From assembly GCF_035610345.1 (NCBI RefSeq), contig NZ_CP141212.1:129976-193975 (forward strand): a stretch of DNA of 64,000 nt, written 5' to 3'. Source of the DNA: Sinorhizobium meliloti (lineage in GTDB: Bacteria > Pseudomonadota > Alphaproteobacteria > Rhizobiales > Rhizobiaceae). This document shows, one piece after another, positions 27,446 through 37,187 of the stretch; the stretch's first letter is position 1; each line of letters opens with the position of its first letter. Both the position numbers and the translations under genes were made by a program. The notes under the pieces were generated by a model, which ran no database searches, was not told the origin of the DNA, and saw nothing but the letters and a program-made list of their open reading frames with translations.

Positions 27446-27559
27446 CGCAATGTCCATATTGTCAAAGGACCGGCCGCAGTCGCGGCGTTTCGCAAGCGCT
27501 GCGCGGTCCAAAAGTGAGGTGAAGCGGAGCCGGTATCGGCGTGGAAAATACCGGAAAGC

Positions 27560-27585
27560 TAATATACAGACGCCAATGTATGTTA
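27560..27585 (-). promoter_or_regulatory. candidate SmeR operator
   Basis: An imperfect inverted repeat with arms TAATATACA and TGTATGTTA around 8 bp, about 115 bp upstream of smeA. The right arm AATGTATGTT is nearly the half-site of the E. coli AcrR box. SmeR is an AcrR-like protein encoded in the same operon, which makes this the natural operator. Confidence 0.55.
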
Positions 27586-27632
27586 ATTTCTGCCGCAGTG
27601 CAACAGAGTTTCCACGCGCCGGACGGGGAGGC

Positions 27633-27672
27633 AAAAAAGGGAAGAGCCGCAACGGTTTCGGCGTTGCGGCTC
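27633..27672 (-). terminator. hairpin with T-run downstream of the sugar ABC transporter operon
   Basis: On the minus strand GAGCCGCAAC pairs with GTTGCGGCTC, then TTCCC and six T. It lies about 190 bp after the ATPase stop codon and before smeA, so it could end the six-gene transporter operon. The five bases between stem and T-run make it imperfect. Confidence 0.5.
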
Positions 27673-27732
27673 GCGGTGATCACGCAGGTGTGATTCGGGC
27701 CGAAGCTGTTTCAGAGTGCAAATCGTCCCGTC

Positions 27733-27838
27733 ATCCGGCTGCCGCGACCTTCTCCCCGCCGGCGGGGAGAAGGAAAACACGGGGACCGCCTGCGCCACGA
27801 TGCCACGGCCCGCGTGCGGAGGGTTAGGGTGAGGGGCA
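27733..27838. repeat. CTCACCCTAACC-type palindromic repeat, copy 1
   Basis: Contains CCTTCTCCCCGCCGGCGGGG-type palindrome and ends GAGGGTTAGGGTGAGGGGC. A second copy in opposite orientation is at 38374-38520. With the terminator and operator above, it accounts for the 414-bp gap between the ATPase gene and smeA. Confidence 0.7.
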
Positions 27839-27859
27839 ATCATACCGGCACTTCGTCTC

Positions 27860-28870
<1,011 letters not shown>

Positions 28871-28886
28871 GTGTCGCCCTCTTGGG

Positions 28887-29951
28887 TTAAAGCTCGACCG
28901 GCTTGCCGGTGCGCACACTCTCGTCGGCGGCGAGGCAGATCTTCAGCGACTGCACCGCATCGTCCATGTGCCGGCCGAGATCGATGTCTTCTCGGATGGC
29001 CTTGAGCACGAAGGCCTGCTCGCGGTCGCAAAGCTCCTGGTGGCCGGGCTCGCCCTCCATCACCAGGTCCTCGTCGGATTTCAGGAACCGGCCGTCCGGT
29101 CCCGTCGCGGCGCTGTGCACGCGGATGACGGAGGTTTTCGTGTGCACGTCGATGTCGTCCGACTTGGCGTTCTGATCCATGACGATCGACACGGAGCCGT
29201 TCGGAGACATCACGTCCTTCACGAAAAAGGCCGTCTCGGAGATCATCGGCCCCCAACCCGCCTCGTACCAGCCCACAGAGCCGTCCTCGAAGATCACCTG
29301 CAGATGCCCGTAATTGTACATATCCGCGGCGATCTCGTTCGAGAGCCTCAAGCCCATGCCGCGCACCTCGACGGGCCTGGCATCGGTGATCTGGCACATG
29401 ACGTCGACATAGTGGACGCCGCAATCGACGATCGGCGGTGTCGTCTGCATCAGCGACTTGTGCGTCATCCAGGTCGGGCCGCTCGACTGCTGGTTCAGGT
29501 TCATGCGGAAGACAAAGGGCCCTCCGAGCTTGCGGGCTTCCGCGATCAGCCGCATCCAGGACGGGTGGTGGCGCAGGATATAGCCGACGACCAGCTTGCG
29601 GCCGTTGGCCCGCGCGCAGGCGACGACGCGCTCGGCGTCGGCGACCGTCGTTGCCAGCGGCTTCTCGACGAAGACGTGGGCTCCCGCCTCCATCGCCATC
29701 ACCGCATAGTCCGCATGCGTGTCGGAATAGGTGTTGATCGAGCAGAGCTCCGGCTTCAGCGCGGCCAGCGCCTCCGGGAACGACGGCAGGATCTCGTATC
29801 CTGCCAGAGCCTCGGGCAGCGCCACCTTCGATCGGTTGACCAGCCCGGCGATTTCGAAGCCGGGGTTCTGATGATAGGCAAGCGCGTGGCTGCGGCCCAT
29901 ATTGCCGAGCCCGGCGCTGAGCACGCGGATCGGGGGTGCGGATGAATTCAC
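28887..29951 (-). CDS. Gfo/Idh/MocA-family NAD(P)-dependent oxidoreductase
   Basis: A 354-residue sugar oxidoreductase. Seen: Rossmann motif [19 protein letters not shown] near the N-terminus, the family Lys in [11 protein letters not shown] (about residue 96) and a downstream catalytic-region His in [10 protein letters not shown]. It is embedded in the sugar-transport operon and its start overlaps the permease stop by 4 bp, so it is translationally coupled. It probably oxidises or epimerises the imported sugar or a derivative (inference); nothing in textbook GlcNAc catabolism needs it. Confidence 0.88.
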   Translation of the reverse strand: MNSSAPPIRVLSAGLGNMGRSHALAYHQNPGFEIAGLVNRSKVALPEALAGYEILPSFPEALAALKPELCSINTYSDTHADYAVMAMEAGAHVFVEKPLATTVADAERVVACARANGRKLVVGYILRHHPSWMRLIAEARKLGGPFVFRMNLNQQSSGPTWMTHKSLMQTTPPIVDCGVHYVDVMCQITDARPVEVRGMGLRLSNEIAADMYNYGHLQVIFEDGSVGWYEAGWGPMISETAFFVKDVMSPNGSVSIVMDQNAKSDDIDVHTKTSVIRVHSAATGPDGRFLKSDEDLVMEGEPGHQELCDREQAFVLKAIREDIDLGRHMDDAVQSLKICLAADESVRTGKPVEL

Positions 29952-30787
29952 TTGACTGCTCCTGCCGTGATGCCGCGGATCAGCTGCCGCGAGAAGATGA
30001 CGTAAAGGACGAGGACCGGGAAGATCGCCAGCGACAGCGCCGAGAGGACGGCGTTCCAGTTGGTGACGAACTGGCCGATGAAGATCTGCGAGCCGAGGGT
30101 GACCGTCTTGGTCGCCTCGGCGGGCGCGAGGATCAGGGGGAACCAGAGATCGTTCCAGATGGGGATCATGGTGAAGACGGCGACCGTCGCCATGGCCGGG
30201 CGGATGAGCGGCAGCACCAGCCGCAGGAAGATCGCATATTCCGACAGGCCGTCGATGCGTCCGGCATTCTTCAGGTCGTCGGATACGGTGCGCATGAACT
30301 CGGACAGAATGAATACCGCCAACGGCAGGCCTTGCGCCGTATAGACGAGGATCAGCGCGGTCAGCGTATTGACGAGACCAGTCGCCACCATGCCCTGCAG
30401 GATCGCCACCGTTCCGAGCCGGATCGGGATCATGATGCCAAGCGCCAGATAGAGTCCCATCAGCGTATTGCCGCGGAAGCGGTATTCGGAAAGCGCGAAG
30501 GCGGCCATGGCGCCGAACAGCAGGACGAGCGCGATCGAGACCACGGTGACGATGATGCTGTTCTGGAAATAGCCGATGAAGTCACCCTGCTTCAGCACCG
30601 TTTCGTAGCCGATCAGGCTGAAGGTCTCGGGTGTCGGGATCGCCAGGGGCTCCCGGAAGATCGCGTTGCGGCTCTTGAACGAGTTTACGATCGTCAGGAA
30701 CACCGGAAAGAGTGCAACGAGCGTATAGGCGATCAGGGCCGCGTGAACGGCGCCCATGCGCACGAAGGAGGCGCGTGCTTTCGACAT
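29948..30787 (-). CDS. sugar ABC transporter permease (MalG type)
   Basis: A 279-residue CUT1-family inner-membrane permease with six TM segments. The cytoplasmic EAA loop, which contacts the ATPase, is seen as DDLKNAGRIDGLSEYAIFLR followed by LVLPLIRPAMA. It stops 4 bp inside the oxidoreductase gene and begins 12 bp after the second permease. Pairs with the MalF-type permease to form the channel. Confidence 0.93.
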   Translation of the reverse strand: MSKARASFVRMGAVHAALIAYTLVALFPVFLTIVNSFKSRNAIFREPLAIPTPETFSLIGYETVLKQGDFIGYFQNSIIVTVVSIALVLLFGAMAAFALSEYRFRGNTLMGLYLALGIMIPIRLGTVAILQGMVATGLVNTLTALILVYTAQGLPLAVFILSEFMRTVSDDLKNAGRIDGLSEYAIFLRLVLPLIRPAMATVAVFTMIPIWNDLWFPLILAPAEATKTVTLGSQIFIGQFVTNWNAVLSALSLAIFPVLVLYVIFSRQLIRGITAGAVK

Positions 30788-30799
30788 CTTCTATCCTCC

Positions 30800-31747
30800 T
30801 TAGAACTGATAGCGCCGCATGCGGCGCTGTATGCCGAAGAGATAGAGCGCGACGCCGGCGAGAATGATCAGGAACATGATTGCGGCGATCGTCGCGCCCA
30901 TCGAACGGTCGCCGAGCTGAAGCTGGAAACCGAAGAAGGTGCGATAGAGCAGGGTGCCCAGGATGTCGGTCGACTTGTCCGGGCCGGCCAGCGCGCCCTG
31001 CACCGTATAGATCAGGTCGAAGGCGTTGAAATTGCCGACGAAGGTGAGGATCGACACGATGCCGATGGCAGGCAGGATCAGCGGAAGCTTGATCTTCCAG
31101 AACTGACTCCAGCCGGTGACGCCGTCGAGCTCCGCCGCCTCGGTCACCTCGTCTGGAATGTTGAGGAGCGCCGCATAGATCAGCATCATCGGGATGCCGA
31201 TATATTGCCAGACGGAAATGAGCGAAACGGCGATAAGCGCGGTGTCGGGCTTGCCGAGCCAGGGCCCGAACAGCGATCGCAGGCCGACCGTGTCGAGAAG
31301 ATAGGGGGCGACGCCCCAGATCGGCGACAGGATCAGCTTCCAGATGAAACCGACGATGACGAAGGAGAGCAGCGTCGGCAGAAAGATCGCCGTGCGGTAG
31401 AAGGCGCCGAAGCGCAGCTTCGGGACGGACAGCATGGCGGCGAGCGCGATGCCGATCGGGTTCTGCACGGCCATGTGGATCAGGAAAAAGACGAAATTGT
31501 TCTTGAGCGCGTTCCAGAAATCCGCCGCCCAGCGCGGGTCGCCGAACAGAACCTTGAAATTGCCCAGGCCCACGAAGGTCAACTGGCCGTCAACCGTGTT
31601 GTAGAAGGACTGGCGCAGCGTCTCGAAGAGCGGAAGGATCATCACCGCCGTGTAGACGACGAGCGCCGGCAGCAGAAAGACGAGGATGTGCCAGCGCCGC
31701 GGGCGCCTGATCTCGGTGACGTCGGTCGTGATTTCACGTGGGTTCAT
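30800..31747 (-). CDS. sugar ABC transporter permease (MalF type)
   Basis: A 315-residue CUT1-family permease with six or seven TM segments. The EAA loop is TEAAELDGVTGWSQFWKIKLP. The ATG at 31747 (MNPREITTDVTEIRR) is preferred over a longer frame that would run into the 266-bp spacer behind the binding-protein gene. That spacer (31748-32013) has no gene; GC-rich inverted repeats there may be an attenuator that keeps binding-protein mRNA above permease mRNA, a common arrangement in sugar ABC operons (inference). Confidence 0.92.
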   Translation of the reverse strand: MNPREITTDVTEIRRPRRWHILVFLLPALVVYTAVMILPLFETLRQSFYNTVDGQLTFVGLGNFKVLFGDPRWAADFWNALKNNFVFFLIHMAVQNPIGIALAAMLSVPKLRFGAFYRTAIFLPTLLSFVIVGFIWKLILSPIWGVAPYLLDTVGLRSLFGPWLGKPDTALIAVSLISVWQYIGIPMMLIYAALLNIPDEVTEAAELDGVTGWSQFWKIKLPLILPAIGIVSILTFVGNFNAFDLIYTVQGALAGPDKSTDILGTLLYRTFFGFQLQLGDRSMGATIAAIMFLIILAGVALYLFGIQRRMRRYQF

Positions 31748-32013
31748 CGGCCTCTGGCCCGTTCTCAAACCGGCTGGCCATAAGGGCGCAGCCTCGATTT
31801 CTTTCGAAATGCGGCGCAGCTTCCTGCCTTGCACCGTGCTTCCGTCTGGCGTCCCGGGGTCGCGGAGAGCCGGCAAGCCGCTTCGATCCGCCCGTCACAG
31901 GCGCGGCGCCGTAGCGCCGGTGCCCGAGCAATCCATGACGCCGTCCCGCATGCGATACGTTTGCACATGTCGGGGAGGGTGCGCAGACGGCGTCCACGCA
32001 CCCCGTTTCGGTC

Positions 32014-33273
32014 TTACTTTACCGGCTTGAACCAGCTGTCGAGACCGTCCTGGAGCTTCTTGGCCGCCGCCTCCGGCGTGTCCGTGCCGTTGATGACATT
32101 GGCCGACATGACCCAGGTTTCGTTCTCGAGGTTAGGGGTTCCGCGCGAAAGGATCTGATAGGTCGAGCGGATGGTCGGCTTGCATTTCTCCCGCCAGGAG
32201 ACGAATTCCTGAGCGAGCGGATCGGACATCTTCACCGCCGTCGAATTCAGGCTGAAGAAGCCGGGCAGGGCGTTCGCATAGATTTCCGCGAACTCCGGCG
32301 AGGCGACCCAGGTGAGGAAGGTCTTGGCGGCATCCGCATTCTTGCTCTTGGCATTGAGTCCGATGCCGATGTCGTTGTGGTCGGAGATATAGCAGGTATC
32401 GCCCGCCTTCTTCACCGGGGGCGGAAAGGCGCCCATCTTGAATTCGGCCTGTGTGTTGAAGCCGGAGATTTCCCAGGAGCCGGCCGGGTAGATTGCCGCC
32501 CGGCCGAGCGTGAAGAGGTTCTGGCTGTCCGGATAGGTCTGTGCCTCGAAGCCGTCGCCGAGATAATCCTTCCACTTCGCCAGCACGCGGAAAGGCTCGA
32601 CCCACGGCTCGTCGGTCAGTTTCTGCTCGCCTTTCAGCAGAGCCAGACGGCCTTCCTCGCCCTTCCAGTAGTTCGGGCCGATGTTCTGGTAGCCCATCGT
32701 GGCGGCTTCCCAGAGGTCCTTGGTGCCCATCGCCATCGGGATGTAGTTGCCGTCCGCCTTGATCTTTTCGAGGACCGCGAAGAACTCCTCCTCGGTCGTC
32801 GGAACGGAAAGGCCGAGCTGGTCGAAGGCATCCTTGTTGTAGATGAAGCCGTGAATGACGGAAGCCATCGGCACGCAGAACGTCGCCTTGCCGTCGTCGG
32901 TCGTCCACGCGGATTTGGCGACGTCGGAGAAATTCTCCATGCCGGGAAGACCGGTCAGGTCGGCAAGATGCTTCTTGTTGTAGAGTTCGAGCGAGGCGTC
33001 GAAGGGACGGCAGGTGATCAGGTCACCCGCGGAACCGGCGTCGAGCTTGGCGTTGAGGGCGGCGTTGTATTCGGTGGGGGCCGAGGGCGCGAATACCACC
33101 TTGATGCCCGGGTTCTTCGCCTCGAAGGCGGGGATCAGCTTTTCCTGCCAGATCGCCAGGTCGTCATTGCGCCAGCTTTCGATCGTCAGCGTTGCGTCCT
33201 GGGCTTGGGCAAGCCCGGCCGAGCCGAGAATGCTCGATGCGAGCAGCAAGCCTTTCATTGTTGTGCGGGTCAT
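32014..33273 (-). CDS. sugar ABC transporter solute-binding protein (family 1)
   Basis: A 419-residue periplasmic binding protein with a Sec signal peptide ending GLAQAQDATL. The extracellular solute-binding family 1 fold is suggested by IESWRNDDLAIWQEKLIPAFEAKNPGIKVVF at the mature N-terminus and WEISGFNTQAEFKMGAFPPP centrally. AAGGGGAGAAA precedes the ATG. Its position just after murQ suggests an amino sugar or muropeptide-derived sugar as ligand, but the binding-site residues do not prove this. Confidence 0.92.
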   Translation of the reverse strand: MTRTTMKGLLLASSILGSAGLAQAQDATLTIESWRNDDLAIWQEKLIPAFEAKNPGIKVVFAPSAPTEYNAALNAKLDAGSAGDLITCRPFDASLELYNKKHLADLTGLPGMENFSDVAKSAWTTDDGKATFCVPMASVIHGFIYNKDAFDQLGLSVPTTEEEFFAVLEKIKADGNYIPMAMGTKDLWEAATMGYQNIGPNYWKGEEGRLALLKGEQKLTDEPWVEPFRVLAKWKDYLGDGFEAQTYPDSQNLFTLGRAAIYPAGSWEISGFNTQAEFKMGAFPPPVKKAGDTCYISDHNDIGIGLNAKSKNADAAKTFLTWVASPEFAEIYANALPGFFSLNSTAVKMSDPLAQEFVSWREKCKPTIRSTYQILSRGTPNLENETWVMSANVINGTDTPEAAAKKLQDGLDSWFKPVK

Positions 33274-33328
33274 GCAGTTTCTCCCCTTTAGGCGCGTGTC
33301 GCGCGGTTTTGAATTCCCAGTTTATCTC

Positions 33329-34225
33329 TCACGCCCCGACGATGGCGATCGCCCGGCGCAAATTCTGATCGGCGCGCTCGAGCGCGTCTTCGGCATGGGC
33401 GACGTCCCTCGCTCCGGATGCGAGCAGGATCGCCAGCTTGACCGACCCGGCGGCAAGGCCGAGAAGCCTGTCCGCCTCGGCGGCGCCGATGCCGGTTATG
33501 TCCGAGACGATCCGGATCGCCCGGCCGCGCAGCTTGATGTTGTCGGCACGCAGATTGACCATGTGACCATCGAGCACGTGGCCGAGATGGATGCCGACCA
33601 TGGTCGAGAGCATGTTGAAAGCGATCTTCTGAGCCGTCCCGGCGCCCATGCGCGTCGAGCCGGACACGACTTCCGGAGGCGTCTCCAGGAGGATGGAGAC
33701 GTCGGCGTTCAGAAGGAGCGGTGCGCCGGCATTGTTGGCCATGCCGATGACGCAGGCGCCGCGTTGCCCGGCCTCGTCGGCAGCGGCGATCGCATAGGGC
33801 GTGGAACCGCTGGCGGAAACCGAAATGAGGCAGTCGCCCGCCCCGATTCCGGCGTTGCGCACATCGGCGCGCGCGAGCTCCATGTCGTCCTCATAGCCGC
33901 CGGCAAGATCGGTGAGGCTTTCGGCGCCGCCGGCAATGAGAATGACGATCTGCTCCCGAGCTATGCCGTAGGTGCCCGGCAGTTCGAGGGCGTCCGCCAT
34001 CGCCATCAACCCGGAGCTTCCTGCGCCGGCATAGGCAAGCCGGCCGCCCGAGGCAAGGCTGTCCGCCGCAAGGCGGGCCGCGGCGGAAATCGGCTCGATC
34101 GCCTGTTCCACCGACCTTGCCGCCTCCTGCTGACCGGCCGCGAGCAAGCGAAGGGCCAGCTCCGGACGCATGACGTCCAGGCCCTTGGCATTGTCGCGGC
34201 GCTCTTCGGTCTTGGCTGGCGGCAT
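33329..34225 (-). CDS. murQ: N-acetylmuramic acid 6-phosphate etherase
   Basis: A 298-residue SIS-domain lyase converting MurNAc-6-P to GlcNAc-6-P and D-lactate in cell-wall recycling. Seen: TEERRDNAKGLDVM at the N-terminus, LAYAGAGSSGLMAMADALELPGTYG (with the catalytic-region Glu), SVSASGSTPY and the strongly conserved STRMGAGTAQKIAFNMLSTM. The ATG at 34225 follows GAGGAGG. First gene of the leftward operon, reading away from the divergent kinase gene. MurNAc must be phosphorylated first; the facing BadF-type kinase is the best candidate. Confidence 0.93.
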   Translation of the reverse strand: MPPAKTEERRDNAKGLDVMRPELALRLLAAGQQEAARSVEQAIEPISAAARLAADSLASGGRLAYAGAGSSGLMAMADALELPGTYGIAREQIVILIAGGAESLTDLAGGYEDDMELARADVRNAGIGAGDCLISVSASGSTPYAIAAADEAGQRGACVIGMANNAGAPLLLNADVSILLETPPEVVSGSTRMGAGTAQKIAFNMLSTMVGIHLGHVLDGHMVNLRADNIKLRGRAIRIVSDITGIGAAEADRLLGLAAGSVKLAILLASGARDVAHAEDALERADQNLRRAIAIVGA

Positions 34226-34250
34226 GGCATCGTCCTCCTCTTCTGGAATT

Positions 34251-34270
34251 AATGCCAAAAAAATACCACT
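34251..34270 (-). promoter_or_regulatory. operator-like repeat facing murQ
   Basis: Read on the minus strand, TGGTATTTTTTTGGCAT, 26 bp before the murQ start. It shares 16 of 17 bases with the element at 34384 in the opposite orientation. The unit is a direct repeat GGTAT-N6-GGyAT, one helical turn apart. Most likely bound by the GntR/UTRA protein of the facing operon (inference). Confidence 0.6.
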
Positions 34271-34383
34271 TGTCTAGGAGAAATTTAACTTTTACCGCAA
34301 GAAACCACTGAAAAAAGAAATAAATCCATAATTTTCAAAGAAATAGGCTGGGGAATGATCTGTAGTCAGAAATCTCGCTTGGT

Positions 34384-34405
34384 TAATGGTATTTTTTTGG
34401 TATCT
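34384..34405 (+). promoter_or_regulatory. operator-like repeat facing the kinase gene
   Basis: AATGGTATTTTTTTGGTATC on the plus strand, ending 20 bp before the kinase ATG and mirroring the element beside murQ. Between the two copies lies AT-rich sequence able to hold both divergent promoters. Position overlapping a core promoter fits repression. Confidence 0.6.
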
Positions 34406-34424
34406 TGTGGTGACGGAGGTGCCC

Positions 34425-35309
34425 ATGGCGTTTTACCTGATCGGAATTGATGGCGGCGGAACGAGCTGCCGCGCGGCTGTGGCAGCCCTCGACGGCCGCA
34501 TTCTCGGCCGCGGCAAGGCGGGCGCCGCGAACATCCTTACCGATCCGGAAACGGCGCTGCAGAACATAACCGATGCGGCGCGCAACGCCTTCGGGGATGC
34601 GGGCCTCGACCAGGCCGCAATTGCGGCATCGCGCGCTATCGTCGGCGTCGCCGGCCACAATGTGGGCGATGCCGTTCATTACGTGAAGAGGCGGCTTCCC
34701 TTTGCTCAGGCCGATATCGAGTCCGACGGGCTGATCGCGCTGCAGGGCGCTCTCGGCGACGGGGACGGGGCCGTCGCGATACTCGGGACGGGCACGATCT
34801 ATATCGCGCGCCGGGGCGATGAGATCAGCTATGTCGGCGGCTGGGGCTTCACTATCGGAGATCACGGCAGCGGCGCACGCATCGGTCACGCACTGCTGCA
34901 GGAGAGCCTGCTCGCCTATGACGGCATACATGAAGGCTCGCGCGTGACCGATGCCGTGCTTGCCGAGTTCAACCACGACCCGCGCGACATCGTCGATTTC
35001 GCACGCCTCGCCAAGCCCGGCGAGTTCGGCCGCTATGCGCCGCGCGTCTTCGAATATGCCGAGCGCGGCGACCCTGTGGCAGTCAGCCTGTTGGAGGCTG
35101 CCGCCGCGACGGTGGACGAGGCGCTCGACGTGGTGGTTTCGAGGGGAAGCGAGAAGCTGTGCCTCCTCGGAGGATTGGCGCCGCTTTATCGCCGCTGGCT
35201 CGCCGACCGGCATCAGCCGCGCTTCGTCGAGGCGCAGGCCGATGCTTTGACCGGCGCCGTCGCGCTGGCGGCGGCCCGTTTCGGCTCCCATTCCGGGGTA
35301 TCGGCATGA
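34425..35309 (+). CDS. BadF/BadG/BcrA-type amino-sugar kinase (GlcNAc/MurNAc kinase)
   Basis: A 294-residue ATPase-fold kinase (ASKHA superfamily). Seen: phosphate-1 motif LIGIDGGGTSCRAAVA at the N-terminus, ALGDGDGAVAILGTGTIYIARR (phosphate-2), WGFTIGDHGSGARIG and an adenosine motif LCLLGGLAPLY near the C-terminus. This family includes N-acetylglucosamine kinase and the dual GlcNAc/MurNAc kinase MurK. The ATG at 34425 follows ACGGAGGTG; the longer frame crosses the operator. Its stop overlaps the regulator start by 4 bp. Placed opposite murQ, it likely makes GlcNAc-6-P and/or MurNAc-6-P. Confidence 0.9.
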   Translation: MAFYLIGIDGGGTSCRAAVAALDGRILGRGKAGAANILTDPETALQNITDAARNAFGDAGLDQAAIAASRAIVGVAGHNVGDAVHYVKRRLPFAQADIESDGLIALQGALGDGDGAVAILGTGTIYIARRGDEISYVGGWGFTIGDHGSGARIGHALLQESLLAYDGIHEGSRVTDAVLAEFNHDPRDIVDFARLAKPGEFGRYAPRVFEYAERGDPVAVSLLEAAAATVDEALDVVVSRGSEKLCLLGGLAPLYRRWLADRHQPRFVEAQADALTGAVALAAARFGSHSGVSA

Positions 35310-36070
35310 ACCAGCAGCTCGCCGCCATTCTGCCGCTCGAAACCCTGCAGTCGGGGGGCGCCGGCCCGCTCTATCTGAAGCTCAGACAATCGCTCGAAGA
35401 GGCGATCCTGTCGGGCAAGCTCAATCACGGAGATGCGCTGCCGCCGGAGCGGGATCTTGCGGATTACGCCAATGTCAGCCGAGTCACGGTCCGCAAAGCG
35501 GTCGACGATCTCGTGCGTGACGGGCTCCTCGTGCGCCGCCACGGTTCCGGGACCTTCGTCGTCCGGCCGGTTTCGCGCGTCGAGCAGTCGCTTTCGCGCC
35601 TGACCTCCTTCACCGAGGACATGGCCCGGCGCGGCCTCAACACGCGTGCGGAATGGCTGGAGCGCGGTCTCTTCCATCCCTCGCCGGACGAGATGATGAC
35701 ACTCGGGCTCGCGGCCGACGCGCTGGTGGCGCGCCTTGGGCGGCTCCGTATTGCCGACGACATGCCGCTTGCGATCGAACGCGCCTGCGTTTCGGCGGAA
35801 TTCGTTCCCGATCCGCTCGCGGTCGCCTCCTCGCTCTATTCAGAGCTCGAGAAGAAACAGGCCCGGCCGGTGCGCGCGGTGCAGCGGATCTCCGCCTGCA
35901 ATATCAAGGAACCGGACGCGGCCATGCTCGGCGTCGCGGTCGGCGCCGCCGGTCTTTCGATCGAGCGCGTCTCCTATCTTGCTTCGGGGCGTGTGGTCGA
36001 ATTCACGCGGTCGCTCTACCGCGGCGATGCCTATGATTTCGTTGCGGAGCTGACGATCCCGGAAAACTGA
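35306..36070 (+). CDS. GntR/UTRA-family transcriptional regulator (NagR-like)
   Basis: A 254-residue repressor. The winged HTH (about 18-90) reads PLYLKLRQSLEEAILSGKLNHGD, LPPERDLADYANVSRVTVRKAVDDL and RRHGSGTFV, classic HutC/NagR-subfamily sequence; a UTRA effector domain follows with SRLTSFTEDMARRGL and the C-terminal FTRSLYRGDAYDFVAEL. UTRA proteins of this group bind phosphorylated amino sugars. The coupled start (ATGA with the kinase stop) and the mirrored operators at 34251 and 34384 make it the likely regulator of both operons. Confidence 0.92.
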   Translation: MNQQLAAILPLETLQSGGAGPLYLKLRQSLEEAILSGKLNHGDALPPERDLADYANVSRVTVRKAVDDLVRDGLLVRRHGSGTFVVRPVSRVEQSLSRLTSFTEDMARRGLNTRAEWLERGLFHPSPDEMMTLGLAADALVARLGRLRIADDMPLAIERACVSAEFVPDPLAVASSLYSELEKKQARPVRAVQRISACNIKEPDAAMLGVAVGAAGLSIERVSYLASGRVVEFTRSLYRGDAYDFVAELTIPEN

Positions 36071-36093
36071 GCCGGCATGGCCGGACGAGGGAA

Positions 36094-36143
36094 GGGCGGG
36101 ATCAAGGAAAAGTGTAAAGCGGTTTTCCGCCCGCATCCCGCCT
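36094..36143. repeat. small palindromic repeat before the SIS deaminase gene
   Basis: GGCGGGAT at the left pairs with ATCCCGCC at the right; the interior AAGGAAAAGTGTAAAGCGG and TTTTCCGCCCG resemble the repeat pair at 8226. It lies in the 94-bp gap between regulator and deaminase genes, so it is within the operon transcript. Confidence 0.6.
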
Positions 36144-36164
36144 GTTTGATGAAAGGACATGACG

Positions 36165-37187
36165 ATGCAGACCAACATGCGGCGAGAAATCGACGAGATT
36201 CCCGAGGCCGCAGCGCGGTTGCTGGAGCGCTCGGCCACGGGGCTGGCGCAAGCAGGCGTGGCGCTGCGCGACAAGGATCCGGCCTTTCTGGTAACGATCG
36301 CCAGAGGCTCTTCCGATCATGCCGCGCTGTTCCTGAAATACGCGATCGAGCTCGCGATCGGTCGTCCGGTCGCCTCGCTCGGACCCTCGCTGGCGTCGAT
36401 ATACGGTGCCGATCTGAAACTCGGCGGTGCGGCGGCGATTGCGATCTCGCAGTCCGGCAAGAGCCCGGACATCGTGGCCATGGCCGAAGCCGCGACACGC
36501 GCCGGCGCCGTTTCGATCGCGCTGACGAACACGCTGCCGTCGCCGATCGCCGAGGCCTGCACCCACCCGCTCGACATTCTCGCCGGGCTCGAAATTGCCG
36601 TTGCGGCGACCAAGTCCTATGTTAATTCGATCGTCGCCGGTCTTGCCGTGCTCGGCGAGTGGACCGGCGACGCGACGCTCAAGCATGCGGTCGCCGATCT
36701 GCCGAACCAGCTTTCCAAGGCCGTGAAGCTCGATTGGCAGGACTTTGCCGACGAGCTTGCAGAAGCGGAATCGCTCTATGTGCTGGGCCGCGGTCCGGCG
36801 TTGGCCATCGCCAGCGAAGCGGCGCTGAAGTTCAAGGAGACGTCCGGCATGCATGCCGAGGCCTATTCCGCGGCAGAGGTGCTGCACGGACCGGTGGCGC
36901 TGGTCGGGCCCCGGTTCCCGGTGCTTGTGCTGGCCGCCCGCGATGCTGCCGAGGCCTCTGTCGCCGATATCGCGGACGGCATGAGCGCCAAGGGCGCGGT
37001 GGTGCACGTGACCTCGGCACGGGCGAGCAAGGCAAAGCGCCTGCCCTTCGTCGAGACCGGGCACCCGCTCACCGACGCCTTGGCGCTGATCCTGCCGTTC
37101 TATGGCTTCGTCGAGGCCTGGTCCCGCTCGCGCGGTCTGAATCCCGACGCACCGGAGAACCTCAAGAAGGTGACGGAGACACGATGA
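36165..37187 (+). CDS. SIS-domain glucosamine-6-phosphate deaminase (NagB-II/AgaS-like)
   Basis: A 340-residue double-SIS-domain aminosugar isomerase/deaminase. Segments such as TIARGSSDHAALFLKYAIE, AIAISQSGKSPDIVAMAEAA, ETSGMHAEAYSAAEVLHGPVALV resemble the isomerase half of GlmS without the glutaminase domain, as in NagB-II enzymes that turn GlcN-6-P into Fru-6-P and ammonia. The ATG at 36165 has AAAGGA at better spacing than the ATG at 36159. It overlaps nagA by 4 bp (ATGA), so the last two pathway steps are coupled. Confidence 0.9.
   Translation: MQTNMRREIDEIPEAAARLLERSATGLAQAGVALRDKDPAFLVTIARGSSDHAALFLKYAIELAIGRPVASLGPSLASIYGADLKLGGAAAIAISQSGKSPDIVAMAEAATRAGAVSIALTNTLPSPIAEACTHPLDILAGLEIAVAATKSYVNSIVAGLAVLGEWTGDATLKHAVADLPNQLSKAVKLDWQDFADELAEAESLYVLGRGPALAIASEAALKFKETSGMHAEAYSAAEVLHGPVALVGPRFPVLVLAARDAAEASVADIADGMSAKGAVVHVTSARASKAKRLPFVETGHPLTDALALILPFYGFVEAWSRSRGLNPDAPENLKKVTETR

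Noticed and set aside
29948..33273. Alternative assignment of the ABC system as a glycerol-3-phosphate or maltose importer
   Set aside because: The ATPase is UgpC/MalK-like in sequence, but the neighbours are murQ and amino-sugar genes rather than glycerophosphodiesterase or glucosidase genes.
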